Below are positions 29,926 to 39,965 of a stretch of 64,000 nucleotides of DNA, one piece after another. Numbering within the stretch: position 1 is the stretch's first letter; each line of letters starts with the position of its first letter. The notes under the pieces are model-generated. The model worked only from the letters and a program-made list of their open reading frames with translations. It ran no database searches and had not been told where the DNA came from. The stretch is taken from assembly GCA_029263015.1 (NCBI GenBank), contig JAJCYI010000034.1, forward strand, positions 1-64,000, written 5' to 3'. The DNA is from Saprospiraceae bacterium (lineage in GTDB: Bacteria; Bacteroidota; Bacteroidia; Chitinophagales; Saprospiraceae). The position numbers and the translations under genes were made by a program.

Positions 29926-29975
29926 TTGCCTGTTGTTTGGCTTTTTGGTTCTACCTAAAAATCAACAACAGGCAA
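29926..29975. repeat. 12-bp perfect inverted repeat between clpP and clpX
   Basis: TTGCCTGTTGTT ... AACAACAGGCAA. Confidence 0.9.
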
Positions 29976-29993
29976 CCAACAGCTAATTTATAC

Positions 29994-31259
29994 ATGCGAA
30001 GAAGTAAACAAAGCTATAGATGTTCCTTTTGTGGAAAGGACAAATCAGAAGCACTGATCCTAATTGCTGGGATCGATGGGCATATCTGTGAGGTATGCGT
30101 TGAACAAGCAGTTGATATCATCGAGGAAGAATTGTACGACAATAAAAAAACCGAGCCGGCACCACAGCAGAAACCTACCGAGTTTAATTTACCCGAAAAT
30201 GTTACTCCAAAGGACATCAAAGACTACATTGATGATTATGTGATCGGCCAAGAAGTGGCCAAAAAGACAATTTCAGTTGCTGTTTACAATCACTATAAAA
30301 GGCTTCGCCAGTCAGGCAAGGACTTGAACGATGACGTGGAAATTGAAAAGTCAAATGTACTTTTTGTTGGTGAAACCGGAACAGGGAAGACCTTATTGGC
30401 AAAGACCATTGCCAAATATTTGAATGTGCCTTTTGCTATCGTCGATGCGACTGTTTTTACCGAGGCTGGTTATGTTGGAGAAGATGTGGAAAGTATTCTT
30501 GCGCGCCTTTTACAGGTTTGCGATTATAATGTTGCTGCCGCAGAAAGGGGGATTGTTTACATTGATGAAATTGACAAGATTGCCCGAAAAAGCGATAACC
30601 CATCTATTACTAGAGATGTCTCTGGGGAAGGAGTTCAGCAGGGCATGCTCAAGATGCTGGAAGGTACAGATGTTAATGTACCGCCACAAGGAGGCCGCAA
30701 GCACCCTGAGCAAAAATTGGTCAAAGTCAATACACAAAATATCCTTTTTATCTGTGGAGGGGCATTCGATGGTATAGACAGACATATTGCCCGCAGGATG
30801 AATACCCATGTAATAGGTTTTAAGGCAGATGAAAAACAAGCCCTTGATAAGGAGAACTTAATCAAGTATGTTAACCACCAAGACCTTAAGCGTTTTGGAT
30901 TGATACCTGAGTTGGTGGGTCGCTTACCAGTGGCTACTTTCCTTGAGCCACTAGACCACCCCACACTCCGTCGAATTTTGACCGAGCCAAAAAATGCCCT
31001 CTTAAAACAATATACAAAGTTGTTTTCTTTAGAAGGAATCCTCATCAGTTTCACAGATGGAGCTATTGATTATATTGCGGAAAAAGCCATTGATTACAAA
31101 TTGGGAGCAAGAGGCTTGCGTTCTATTTGTGAAGCTGTGATGAACGATGCAATGTTTGATCTACCATCCGATAAGAGCATCAAAGAATTTACCATCACAG
31201 CTGATTATGCGTGTGAAAAACTGGAACATTCGCGGATGAGCTTCCTCAAAGCAGCGTAA
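29994..31259 (+). CDS. clpX: ATP-dependent Clp protease ATP-binding subunit ClpX
   Basis: Zinc finger CSFCGK...[41 protein letters not shown]; start MRRSKQ assumed. Confidence 0.95.
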   Translation: MRRSKQSYRCSFCGKDKSEALILIAGIDGHICEVCVEQAVDIIEEELYDNKKTEPAPQQKPTEFNLPENVTPKDIKDYIDDYVIGQEVAKKTISVAVYNHYKRLRQSGKDLNDDVEIEKSNVLFVGETGTGKTLLAKTIAKYLNVPFAIVDATVFTEAGYVGEDVESILARLLQVCDYNVAAAERGIVYIDEIDKIARKSDNPSITRDVSGEGVQQGMLKMLEGTDVNVPPQGGRKHPEQKLVKVNTQNILFICGGAFDGIDRHIARRMNTHVIGFKADEKQALDKENLIKYVNHQDLKRFGLIPELVGRLPVATFLEPLDHPTLRRILTEPKNALLKQYTKLFSLEGILISFTDGAIDYIAEKAIDYKLGARGLRSICEAVMNDAMFDLPSDKSIKEFTITADYACEKLEHSRMSFLKAA

Positions 31260-31280
31260 GTAAAAGTATTTAGACCTTTT

Positions 31281-31320
31281 AAAAACGCCTTGCAGCATGA
31301 TTCCTGCAAGGCGTTTTTTG
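31281..31320. terminator. Rho-independent terminator
   Basis: AAAAACGCCTTGCAG...CTGCAAGGCGTTTTTT. Confidence 0.92.
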
Positions 31321-31487
31321 TTACAAAATGTGCTAAAATTTCTTTTTTGCGAAACAAATAACTGTGTCGCGTCGAGAATGCCGTTAAATATTTCGATATT
31401 AAGCACTTCTGTTATACCTTCACCCTACGATATATTTACCTACATCATTTTCAAAAGAATTTTTCACCAACTTTAAACTTTTATATT

Positions 31488-31868
31488 ATGAACGGAGTAC
31501 TCAATTTAGGCAAATACCTTTTTGCCATTCCATTTGCAGTTTTTGGCGTGATGCACCTTTTCAATGCTGATGCTATGGCAGGCATGGCACCTTTCGGAGG
31601 TGCAATCATGGTTTATATTACTGGACTGGCTCTCATTGCTGCGGCTGTGAGTATATTGATAGGAAAGAAAGACAAATTAGCTACAGCCCTTTTGGGAGTT
31701 ATGTTGATACTGACTGCACTATTGGTTCATGCAACTGGATTGGCGAATGCTGCTGATGAAATGGCTGCTAATATGTCCATGTCGAATTTGTTGAAAGACA
31801 TTGCCCTCGCTGGAGCTGCTTGGATGTATGCTTTTATGGGCGCTAAAGACACCGCTCACATTGGATAA
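31488..31868 (+). CDS. DoxX-like integral membrane protein
   Basis: Four TM, LGKYLFAIPFAVFGVMHLFNADAMAGMAP. Confidence 0.65.
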   Translation: MNGVLNLGKYLFAIPFAVFGVMHLFNADAMAGMAPFGGAIMVYITGLALIAAAVSILIGKKDKLATALLGVMLILTALLVHATGLANAADEMAANMSMSNLLKDIALAGAAWMYAFMGAKDTAHIG

Positions 31869-31895
31869 ATTTTCTCCCCCTCAACATTATTGAGG

Positions 31896-31933
31896 ATGCA
31901 CCTGTGATGTAATATTGCAGGTGCATTTTTATT
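31896..31933 (+). terminator. Rho-independent terminator
   Basis: ATGCACCTG...CAGGTGCAT then TTTTATTT. Confidence 0.8.
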
Positions 31934-32140
31934 TCAGCCCATTCCTCAATTTACTTTTTTTCTCTAATCAGAGCTTGCTGGAAAAGAGGTCTTTTTTATT
32001 TTCATAATCCAAGTTGCGATAAATACAGATCAAGATCAAAGGGTCTATTGGTTTAAGGTGTTTTGGTCTTTTGGAGCGTCTTTATACCAAAAACCGGTAG
32101 ACCGATTTCCTTTTCAGATATGGATTCATCCCAACTTAAG

Positions 32141-33544
32141 TTACATATGCAACGCTCGGTCTCCTGTCGCCGCTAATGCAGCTTCTTTGATCGCTTCCGT
32201 AAATGTCGGGTGAGCATGGCTCATCCTCGAACAATCCTCCGCGGAAGCACGGAATTCCATCAGGGTGACAGCTTCTGCAATCATATCGGCAGCACGGGCG
32301 GCGACCATGTGGACGCCAAGGATTTCATCCGTTTTCTGATGTGCTAATACTTTTACCATGCCTTCGATATCAGTACTGGCGCGGGCGCGGCCCAATGCCC
32401 GCATGGGAAATTTACCAGTTTTATAAGGTACGCCAGCTTCTTTCAACTCATCTTCTGTTTTGCCCACACTTGCCACTTCTGGCCAGGTATAAACCACCCC
32501 AGGAATTAAGTTGTAATCAACATGTGGTTTTTGGCCAGCCATGGATTCTGCAACAAAAACACCTTCCTCTTCGGCTTTGTGGGCCAACATCGCTCCTTTC
32601 ACCACATCGCCGATGGCATAAATTCCAGGAACATTGGTCTGGAGGTGACCATCCACTGCTATGCGGCCACTGTCGTCTTTTTTTACACCAGCGTTTTCCA
32701 ATCCCAAATTATCGGTGTATGGCCTGCGGCCAATCGCTACAAGGCAGTAATCTGCTTTTATTTCGAAAGTATCTTCGCTGCCTTTTTTCTGAACGCCAAC
32801 AGTGACACTCTGGCTAGTGGCTTTTACTGTGGTTACTTTGTGTTTTAAATGGAACTTCATGCCCAGCTTCTTCAGCGTGCGTTGCAGTTCCTTGCTGCAA
32901 TCTTTGTCCATCCCAGCGATAATGCGGTCTAAAAATTCAACCACTTCCACCTCAGTACCCAAACGGGCATACACAGATCCGATCTCCAACCCAATGACCC
33001 CTCCGCCAATTACAACCATGCGTTTTGGCACTTTATCAATATTCAAAGCTTCGGTGGAGGTGATGACCCTTTTTTTATCATAATTGAAAGCAGCAGGAGT
33101 AACAGGTTTGCTTCCTGTGGCAATAATAGTTTTATCAGTTTCAATCTCCTTTTTGCTACCACCCTCTTTGGCAATGCTGATTTTGTTGGGCGTCACAAAA
33201 GAACCGTGTCCTTGGTACACGTCTATTTTGTTTTTCTTCATCAAAAAATCAATTCCTTTGGTGGTTTGCTCCACTACTTCGTTTTTCCGCTTTATCATCT
33301 GCGGCATATTCACTTTGAGATTGCTCAGGTCGATTCCGTGCTCCGTGAATTTTTTATGCGCATTGTGATAATGTTCGGAAGAGTCGAGCAATGCTTTTGA
33401 GGGAATGCACCCCACATTTAGGCAGGTACCTCCAAGCGTAGGATAACGTTCGATAATTGCAGTTTTCATACCCAACTGGGCACACCGAATGGCTGCCACA
33501 TATCCTCCAGGGCCTGAACCGATGACCGTTACGTCGTATTTCAT
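32141..33544 (-). CDS. lpdA: Dihydrolipoyl dehydrogenase
   Basis: VIGSGPGGYVAAIRCAQLG, GGTCLNVGCIPSKALL, HAHPTFTEAIKEA; start MKYDVTV assumed. Confidence 0.95.
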   Translation of the reverse strand: MKYDVTVIGSGPGGYVAAIRCAQLGMKTAIIERYPTLGGTCLNVGCIPSKALLDSSEHYHNAHKKFTEHGIDLSNLKVNMPQMIKRKNEVVEQTTKGIDFLMKKNKIDVYQGHGSFVTPNKISIAKEGGSKKEIETDKTIIATGSKPVTPAAFNYDKKRVITSTEALNIDKVPKRMVVIGGGVIGLEIGSVYARLGTEVEVVEFLDRIIAGMDKDCSKELQRTLKKLGMKFHLKHKVTTVKATSQSVTVGVQKKGSEDTFEIKADYCLVAIGRRPYTDNLGLENAGVKKDDSGRIAVDGHLQTNVPGIYAIGDVVKGAMLAHKAEEEGVFVAESMAGQKPHVDYNLIPGVVYTWPEVASVGKTEDELKEAGVPYKTGKFPMRALGRARASTDIEGMVKVLAHQKTDEILGVHMVAARAADMIAEAVTLMEFRASAEDCSRMSHAHPTFTEAIKEAALAATGDRALHM

Positions 33545-33610
33545 TGATTTAAATAGTTGGATCGTTAAAATGGTTGGATCGTTATCTAACACCATCCAAC
33601 CATTTTCAAC

Positions 33611-34999
33611 TCAACCTTTATCCTTTGTTGTATTTTTATTGTCTCTTGGCTTTCCTCTACCTCCACGCCCCCTTGGCGGCCTGTTACCACTTTTTCCTCC
33701 AGCGTTTTTTTCATTTTGAGATCCTCGGGTTCCTGGTTTTGAAGACCGTCTTGACTTATCATTTTCCTTTCCACTACTATTGTCTTCGCCCTTTCTCTCA
33801 GGCCGTCCTTGGCGCCTGTCTGCTCCCTTGTTTCCTTTGCCACTTTTATTCCTCTCACGACCACTATGACTTTTGTTTCTCCTCTTGTTTTGCCGGCGGC
33901 GCTCTTCCATAGGAAGCTCTATAAAACCAGTCACGTCATCGGAAAATTCAACTTCTTCTACTTCATATTCAGGTTTTATCATCAGAACTGCAAGCGATGC
34001 TGGGCGGTTTCCTTTTTGATTCATTTCCCGCACATCCCGAACCTGTTCAAGGTCAAGTGGGTAGAAGCGGCCACGTCCTCCGTCTTTTTCATAACTATAA
34101 TACATGATGCCTTTGAAAATATCTGTCTTGACCAAGGTTGCTCTCCCTTCTTCTGTATGGAGTTTTTCAGCATCTGCCGGAAAATTGGAAAGGGCTTCCA
34201 TATAGGTGTCCAATTCATAATTGAGACAGCACTTCAACCGTCCACACTGCCCAGAAAGCTTTGCTTGGTTGATGGCCAAATTTTGGTATCGGGCAGCAGC
34301 AGTGGAAACCGTCCGATAAGAAGTAAGCCACGTAGAGCAACACAATTCCCGACCACACGGTCCAAGCCCTCCTATACGTGCGCTTTCCTGACGGGCACCG
34401 ATCTGGCGCATTTCTATTTTCAACTTGAATTCTTTTGCAAAATGGCGGATCAGTTCCCGAAAATCTACCCGTCCTTCAGCAGTATAATAGAAGGTTGCTT
34501 TACGGCCATCACCCTGAACTTCCACATCTCCAACTTTCATGTTCAAATCGAGCGTCCTTGCAATGGCCCTTGCCCTGACCATCATCGGCATTTCCTTTGC
34601 CTTTGTTTCTCCGTATTTTTCCAGATCACGTTCATTCGCTATGCGTATCACTTTAGGAAAATAACTATCTTCCTGAACCTTTTTCTTCCGCATCTGCAAC
34701 CGCACCAATTCTCCAGTGAGGGTGATGCGGCCAGTATCGGAACCTGCCTGTGATTCCACCATCACCAAATCGCCGGTATGAGCTTGGGTATAAGGTTGGT
34801 TGAAATAAAATCCTTTTCTAGAGCCATTTTTGAAACTCACTTCTACTACATTGAATGGTTCAACATCTTCTATTTCCATGGCAGCGAGCCAATCATATGT
34901 GTTGAGTCGGTTGCAACCACCAGTATCGCAATTGCCATTGCTCCTGCAACCAATTGGTTGCCCATCCTTCAAGTTAACTGAACATCCTGCACAAGCCAT
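33611..34999 (-). CDS. ricT: PSP1/RicT family protein with basic disordered tail
   Basis: PSP1 core: FYYTAEGRVDFRELIRHFAKEFKLKIEMRQIGARQESARIGGLGPCGRELCCSTWL; C-terminal ~95 aa KRGNS-rich. Confidence 0.85.
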   Translation of the reverse strand: MACAGCSVNLKDGQPIGCRSNGNCDTGGCNRLNTYDWLAAMEIEDVEPFNVVEVSFKNGSRKGFYFNQPYTQAHTGDLVMVESQAGSDTGRITLTGELVRLQMRKKKVQEDSYFPKVIRIANERDLEKYGETKAKEMPMMVRARAIARTLDLNMKVGDVEVQGDGRKATFYYTAEGRVDFRELIRHFAKEFKLKIEMRQIGARQESARIGGLGPCGRELCCSTWLTSYRTVSTAAARYQNLAINQAKLSGQCGRLKCCLNYELDTYMEALSNFPADAEKLHTEEGRATLVKTDIFKGIMYYSYEKDGGRGRFYPLDLEQVRDVREMNQKGNRPASLAVLMIKPEYEVEEVEFSDDVTGFIELPMEERRRQNKRRNKSHSGRERNKSGKGNKGADRRQGRPERKGEDNSSGKENDKSRRSSKPGTRGSQNEKNAGGKSGNRPPRGRGGRGKPRDNKNTTKDKG

Positions 35000-35013
35000 T
35001 TCCTTGGGATATT

Positions 35014-35040
35014 AGGAAATTGGAAATTGGAAATTGGGAA
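35014..35040. repeat. Short GGAAATT tandem repeat
   Basis: ggaaattggaaattggaaattggg upstream of ricT. Confidence 0.8.
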
Positions 35041-35052
35041 AAGCCCCATTTT

Positions 35053-36192
35053 CTAATTTCTCAATATCTTGTTAAGTTTAATGGAAGCATCCAGAAAAAG
35101 AATCTTCTGGTTGGCATTCCTTTCTATTCCAAAGGCACAATCGTCGAACAAATTAACGATGTGTCCAATTTGGTCAAAACCGATAACCTTGGTCAGGTTT
35201 TGGGCGGTGACACGCTCTTTTGGCAACAACCTGACGTCGAGACCATTTTCCGCACCCGCCATTTTTAGGGTCGTGTATTCCTGCATGAAATGCAAGCCAT
35301 ACTGAAGGAACTGTTTTTGGTTTTCTCTGCCCAACCCGGCAAACCGTTCTACCCAGTCAACCATTTCAATACCGTTCCCAATATAGCATTTGCGCATCCA
35401 TTCAAGGAATATAGCTGAATTATCACTTTCTGGTTGAGCTGCTATTTTCAATGCTTCGTTAAAGTTCCCACCAGCCAACTGCGCTGTGGATCGTGCCTTT
35501 TCTAAAGGTATATTTTTCAAAACTATCAATCCTTGTTCCACTTCTTCATCTTGCAATGCTGGCACTTTCACCAGCTGACATCGAGAAAGAATTGTATTCA
35601 GGATCAGTTCCTGGTTTTCAGCCACCAATATCAATAAAGTGTTTCCTGGTGGTTCTTCTATCAATTTCAACAAACGGTTGCCTTCTTTACCAAGGAATTC
35701 TGGCAGCCACATCAACATGATTTTGTACTTACCCTCAAAAATCTTCAAGCTCAGCTTTTTGATAATCTGGGTACATTCTTCTTTGTTAATATTCCCCTGC
35801 TTGTTTTCAGCACCTATCTTTTGCAACCATTGGTTGACATCTAAATAGGGGTTTTCCGCCATGGCCTGTCGCCAGTTTTCCAAAAACCTGTCACTTGTTA
35901 CATTTGTCCCAACTGTAGGAAAAGAAAAATGCAGGTCTGGGTGTATTAGTTTGGAAGCTTTCACACAACTCCGGCAAGTCCCACAAGCATCCTTTTCCGT
36001 TTGGTTTTCGCAAAGAACATATTGTGCCAAGGCTATTGCTAAACTCAATCCACCGCTTCCCGGCATCCCCAACAGCATCAGGGCATGGGGAATGCGGTTG
36101 TTTTCTACCATTTTCCGTAAAAGGGATTTGGCAGACTCTTGGCCGATGACATTCTGAAATTTCAATAAAATGCTATTAGCTATTTCAACCAA
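35053..36192 (-). CDS. holB: DNA polymerase III subunit delta'
   Basis: NVIGQESAKSLLRKMVENNRIPHALMLLGMPGSGGLSLA, CGTCRSC, LLKLIEEPPGNTLLILV; TTG start. Confidence 0.88.
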   Translation of the reverse strand: MVEIANSILLKFQNVIGQESAKSLLRKMVENNRIPHALMLLGMPGSGGLSLAIALAQYVLCENQTEKDACGTCRSCVKASKLIHPDLHFSFPTVGTNVTSDRFLENWRQAMAENPYLDVNQWLQKIGAENKQGNINKEECTQIIKKLSLKIFEGKYKIMLMWLPEFLGKEGNRLLKLIEEPPGNTLLILVAENQELILNTILSRCQLVKVPALQDEEVEQGLIVLKNIPLEKARSTAQLAGGNFNEALKIAAQPESDNSAIFLEWMRKCYIGNGIEMVDWVERFAGLGRENQKQFLQYGLHFMQEYTTLKMAGAENGLDVRLLPKERVTAQNLTKVIGFDQIGHIVNLFDDCAFGIERNANQKILFLDASIKLNKILRN

Positions 36193-36634
36193 TTAAAGAT
36201 CACATTACCAAAAGGAGAAGTGAAAGAAGGAAGGCAATGGACAAGGTGTCCATTTTCATTGAGGAGATATTTCTGAAAGTCCCGATTCACTTGGCAGTCC
36301 ATTTTGTCATTCTGGACAACCGCTAGTATATCGGATGCGTATCAACATTAATTTTTGCTGCCAGGGGAAAGGTAACCCCATCTCGAAGGGAACAATATTC
36401 CCGTATTTCGCTATTTGATCCCGACCACTTTTCCACCAATCCCGATAGCTATCGAGGATACGGAAAAGCTGATGATGGTTAGTTTATCCTGAACCCCTCG
36501 TATAATTCTTGCAACTACTTATATTGTGGTACAAATCCACATGCTGAAGCCACACTATCATCAATTTTTGCCTTTGAAATGGGCAAAATCTATCTCATTT
36601 CCTTCAATGCGCTCTACTTTGAAAAGTATGTACT
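36180..36634 (-). pseudogene. Glutathione peroxidase pseudogene, multiple frameshifts and stops
   Basis: Minus-strand fragments VERIEGNEIDFAHFKGK / VASACGFVPQYK*LQELYE / GSNSEIREYCSLRDGVTFPLAAKINVDTHPIY* / DCQVNRDFQKYLLNENGHLVHCLPSFTSP...NWLK*, in correct order. Confidence 0.88.
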
Positions 36635-36670
36635 GTGTTCAATTTTTTGATAATAAGAAAAATTGAACAC
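36635..36670. repeat. 13-bp perfect inverted repeat, 10-nt loop
   Basis: GTGTTCAATTTTT ... AAAAATTGAACAC. Confidence 0.9.
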
Positions 36671-36799
36671 GTAAAGTTAGGGAAGACAGGATAAATAAAC
36701 TACCCTGATTTTATGATTAATATATGATGGCCGATCAATACCTTAGCCCATAAGTACAGCCTTCCTGCACCCATTTTCTAAAAAAATAAACATTATTGA

Positions 36800-37045
36800 A
36801 TGAAAGCTTCCGTCGAAATCAGTATGTACCCGCTCCGCACAGACTATGGCACCTCTATCCTGAAATTCATCGAACGACTCCGCCAAAATGAATCATTGGA
36901 AATCAAGACAAACAATATGAGTACTCAGGTTTTTGGTGAATACGACCTGCTCATGTCATCCTTGACCAGGGAAATGAAACAATCATTTTTGGAAGAAGAA
37001 TCGGTGGTGATAGTGATGAAGGTGGTGAATACGGATTTGAAATAG
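36800..37045 (+). CDS. Thiamine-binding (YkoF/MTH1187-like) small protein
   Basis: MKASVEISMYPLRTDYGTSILKFIERLR...MSTQVFGEYDLLMSSLTREM. Confidence 0.7.
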   Translation: MKASVEISMYPLRTDYGTSILKFIERLRQNESLEIKTNNMSTQVFGEYDLLMSSLTREMKQSFLEEESVVIVMKVVNTDLK

Positions 37046-37153
37046 GAACAGTTCACAGAAAAGGTTTTCCGATCTTAAAAAGAGAATCAATCCTTGGAAT
37101 ACTGTAGATCTCCAGGAAAAAGAAAATACTTTTCAAAAGTTTACTATACTACT

Positions 37154-37963
37154 TTAGGTTAAGATTTGGACTTTTTCAAAAGATTGAAAATTCCAGGCTA
37201 ATAGTGATTTGAGTTCTTTTTTCAAATTCGGTAGTGTGCCAAGAAGTTGCTGCAATGCCTTTTTGAATTCCTCAAATGTAGGGTAGTATTTTCCATGCAG
37301 TACCTTCTTTTTAACAAATTTCCAGAGCCGTTCAATCAAATTGAGTTGCGGAGAATAAGAAGGCAGGAACAATAATTGAATGCCCACTACTTTGGCGTAC
37401 CGCCTGACCAACTTACATCTTTGATACCGGGCATTATCCAGGACCAAAGTAATGGGCTTGCCCAAATATTGCCAGTACAGCTTTCGAAGTAGTTGACAAA
37501 CAGTTTTGGCATTGATATAGGCATCGTTGGTTACCGTGGTCAAGCCCATGGTCACCGCATTGATGGCACCCAGTACATTGAATCGCTTTCGGCCAGGAGG
37601 TGTACCGACAAAGGCCCGGGAAAAACACCACAAAAAACTCATGAAAGCACCATGTACAAAATGCGCCGCATCCGTAAAAAGCACAACCCGCCTGCCTTTT
37701 CGGGCTTCTTCCAGTTGAGGTTTGAGCTTTGTTTCGAGGAATTCCCCCTGCTCTTTGCGCTTTTCATCCGTGTTGCCTTTATGGCCGCCAGGCAAAGAAC
37801 CCGTTTTTAAACGGCGCAATCCCAAACGTTGGAGAAATACCTGAATTTGTGGAATCGACCGTTTCAGGCCTGTCAACTCAAAAATACGGTGCCGGGCTTC
37901 TGATAAGGTAGAGGGAGGGTTGTCTTTGAATTCCTTTTTTACTTTATCTGCCTGTTCGTCCAA
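37154..37963 (-). CDS. IS630-type transposase, DDE domain (orfB)
   Basis: RRVVLFTDAAHF, ITLVLDNARYQRC, LLFLPSYSPQLNLIERLWKFVKK. Confidence 0.9.
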   Translation of the reverse strand: MDEQADKVKKEFKDNPPSTLSEARHRIFELTGLKRSIPQIQVFLQRLGLRRLKTGSLPGGHKGNTDEKRKEQGEFLETKLKPQLEEARKGRRVVLFTDAAHFVHGAFMSFLWCFSRAFVGTPPGRKRFNVLGAINAVTMGLTTVTNDAYINAKTVCQLLRKLYWQYLGKPITLVLDNARYQRCKLVRRYAKVVGIQLLFLPSYSPQLNLIERLWKFVKKKVLHGKYYPTFEEFKKALQQLLGTLPNLKKELKSLLAWNFQSFEKVQILT

Positions 37964-37986
37964 CTGGCTGGGTTGGCCTTCATAAT

Positions 37987-38223
37987 TTATCGGGTGAGTC
38001 CTGCTATGCCACCTTTGATATATTGTTTCAAATAGCCCGTTAGCGTAGATTTGCTGATGCGGCAGATTTGTCGAATCTGTTGATGGGGCATGTCCATGGA
38101 TTTCAGATATAATACATGCATCTTTTGCCGAATTTTCGGATTGGGGTGATTCGTGAAACCTTGGTGAAGTGTGTCAATTTCGATAGAACTAAATGTAATT
38201 TGTATCATGATCTTTTGCCACAA
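37987..38223 (-). CDS. IS630-type transposase, N-terminal HTH (orfA)
   Basis: HPNPKIRQKMHVLYLKSMDMPHQQIRQICRISKSTLTGYLKQYIKGGIAGL. Confidence 0.85.
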   Translation of the reverse strand: MWQKIMIQITFSSIEIDTLHQGFTNHPNPKIRQKMHVLYLKSMDMPHQQIRQICRISKSTLTGYLKQYIKGGIAGLTR

Positions 38224-38345
38224 AACTAATGTTTTACAAAAATAAAGGTCTATTTCTTAACCTGATAAAGTATATAATTCTTCCACTCATCTTTTTGGCA
38301 TCTTTGCTTTATCTTTGGATTCAACAAATCAACAATTAGGGTGTC

Positions 38346-39944
38346 ATGAGACAAATACACCTCCTTGCATTGGCCGTTCTTTTTAATTGTGCCTTTTATC
38401 TATTGGAAGGAAATAATTCTCTGGTGGGCGATGAAATCTGTGACAATGCACTTGACGATGATCTTGACGGACTTATTGACCTCAACGACCCGGATTGTGA
38501 TTGCCCGGAAATCGAGCTGCTTTCGCTCATCCCCAACCCTTCTTTTGAAGATACCCTTTGCTGCCCTACCGATCATTCCCAACTCGAATGTGCAGTTGAT
38601 TGGATACAAGCCTCCGAACCTACTACAGATTACATCCACACCTGCGGGTGGCTTAGCTGGACGGAAGTTCCTCAACCCTTCCCTGATGGAGATGGCTGCA
38701 TAGGTTTCCGAAACGGCCGGCCAGGAATATCCCCAATACCCAATTGGAAAGAGTACGCTGGTGCATGCTTGACCGCCCCTCTCAATGCAGGCAGGGCTTA
38801 CCGCTTTGAGTTTTATGTTGGGTTTTCTTATTTACCCCATTCACCCCCTACCACTATCGTTGTATACGGGTCGCCTGACTGTTCCTATCTCCCCTTCGGA
38901 GTCGGAAACATAGATCATGGTTGCCCACTTAACGGCCCTGGATGGGTTGTTTTGGATTCAGTTCTCATAGGTGGAGAAATGGAGTGGCAGCTCCAGGAAC
39001 TGGAATTTGCTCCAGTTCAGGACATTCATGCCATTGCCATTGGACCAAATTGTGAACCAGGACTTGTTGACAAAAGCACTTATTATCTTTTCGACAACTT
39101 GTTGCTCGCCCCAAAAGAACTATTTGACTTTAAGATTACGACCAATACCCATCCATGCTCAGACAATCTCATTTTGCAGGTTCCATTTATTGACAGCCTT
39201 ACCTACCAATGGTACCAAAATGGTATTGCACTTTTAGGCGAAACCAACAACGAGTTGAACAAGCCAACAGGCAACAGTAATTACCAAGTTAAATTAATAA
39301 CTCCAAATGGTTGCTTTATAACCCAAGTACTGGATTTAGAGATCCCTCTTTATGTTTCGGATACACTTCAGATCTCAATTTGTGAAGGCGATTCTTTACT
39401 GTTTCACCAACAAACCCTCACTAATCCTGGCCTCTATACAGATACATTATTCACTGCAAACGGTTGTGACAGTATAATTACGATGGAATTGCTTCAATTG
39501 GAAAAATCTATAGATACGGTTTATGCCACTATTTTTGAAGGCGAGAGCTGGAGGGTTGGGGGAAACACTTTTGGCTTACCCGGTGAGTATGTGGTCAATC
39601 TTTTAAATGAAAACAACTGTGACAGTCTTGTTATTCTTTTTTTGGATGTGTATAAACTTTTTATTCCTAATGCATTTTCCCCTAATGGTGATGGCTTCAA
39701 TGATGTCTTTATGCCTTTTTCCGATGAAAATATCCCCTTGATAAAATCCATGCAGTTATTTGATCGCTGGGGTGGCCTTGTTTTTTCTGCCGAAAAAATT
39801 TTGCCAAATAACCAAGATACCGGTTGGAATGGTATGGTCGATGGCAAGAAGGCCGTTACAGGATCATATGTATATAAGGTAAGTTTGGAATTGGAAGGTG
39901 GAGAGGAGAAGACGTTTACTGGTTCATTTGTTTTAATCTTATAG
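38346..39944 (+). CDS. Secreted protein with gliding-motility/T9SS type B C-terminal domain
   Basis: C-terminal LFIPNAFSPNGDGFNDVFMPF...MQLFDRWGGLVFSAE...WNGMVDGK...TGSYVYKVSLE. Confidence 0.88.
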   Translation: MRQIHLLALAVLFNCAFYLLEGNNSLVGDEICDNALDDDLDGLIDLNDPDCDCPEIELLSLIPNPSFEDTLCCPTDHSQLECAVDWIQASEPTTDYIHTCGWLSWTEVPQPFPDGDGCIGFRNGRPGISPIPNWKEYAGACLTAPLNAGRAYRFEFYVGFSYLPHSPPTTIVVYGSPDCSYLPFGVGNIDHGCPLNGPGWVVLDSVLIGGEMEWQLQELEFAPVQDIHAIAIGPNCEPGLVDKSTYYLFDNLLLAPKELFDFKITTNTHPCSDNLILQVPFIDSLTYQWYQNGIALLGETNNELNKPTGNSNYQVKLITPNGCFITQVLDLEIPLYVSDTLQISICEGDSLLFHQQTLTNPGLYTDTLFTANGCDSIITMELLQLEKSIDTVYATIFEGESWRVGGNTFGLPGEYVVNLLNENNCDSLVILFLDVYKLFIPNAFSPNGDGFNDVFMPFSDENIPLIKSMQLFDRWGGLVFSAEKILPNNQDTGWNGMVDGKKAVTGSYVYKVSLELEGGEEKTFTGSFVLIL

Positions 39945-39965
39945 TACCTCATAAAACCAAGTCCT

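Larger units (their letters stand above)
37145..38274. mobile_element. IS630-family-like insertion sequence
   Basis: Two-ORF transposase plus terminal inverted repeats TATACTACTTTAGGTTAAGATTTGGACTTTTT / TATACTTTATCAGGTTAAGAAATAGACCTTTA. Confidence 0.85.

Noticed and set aside
33809-34753. 314-aa plus-strand ORF antisense to ricT
   Set aside because: No recognisable domain, low-complexity translation; explained by coding-strand composition of ricT
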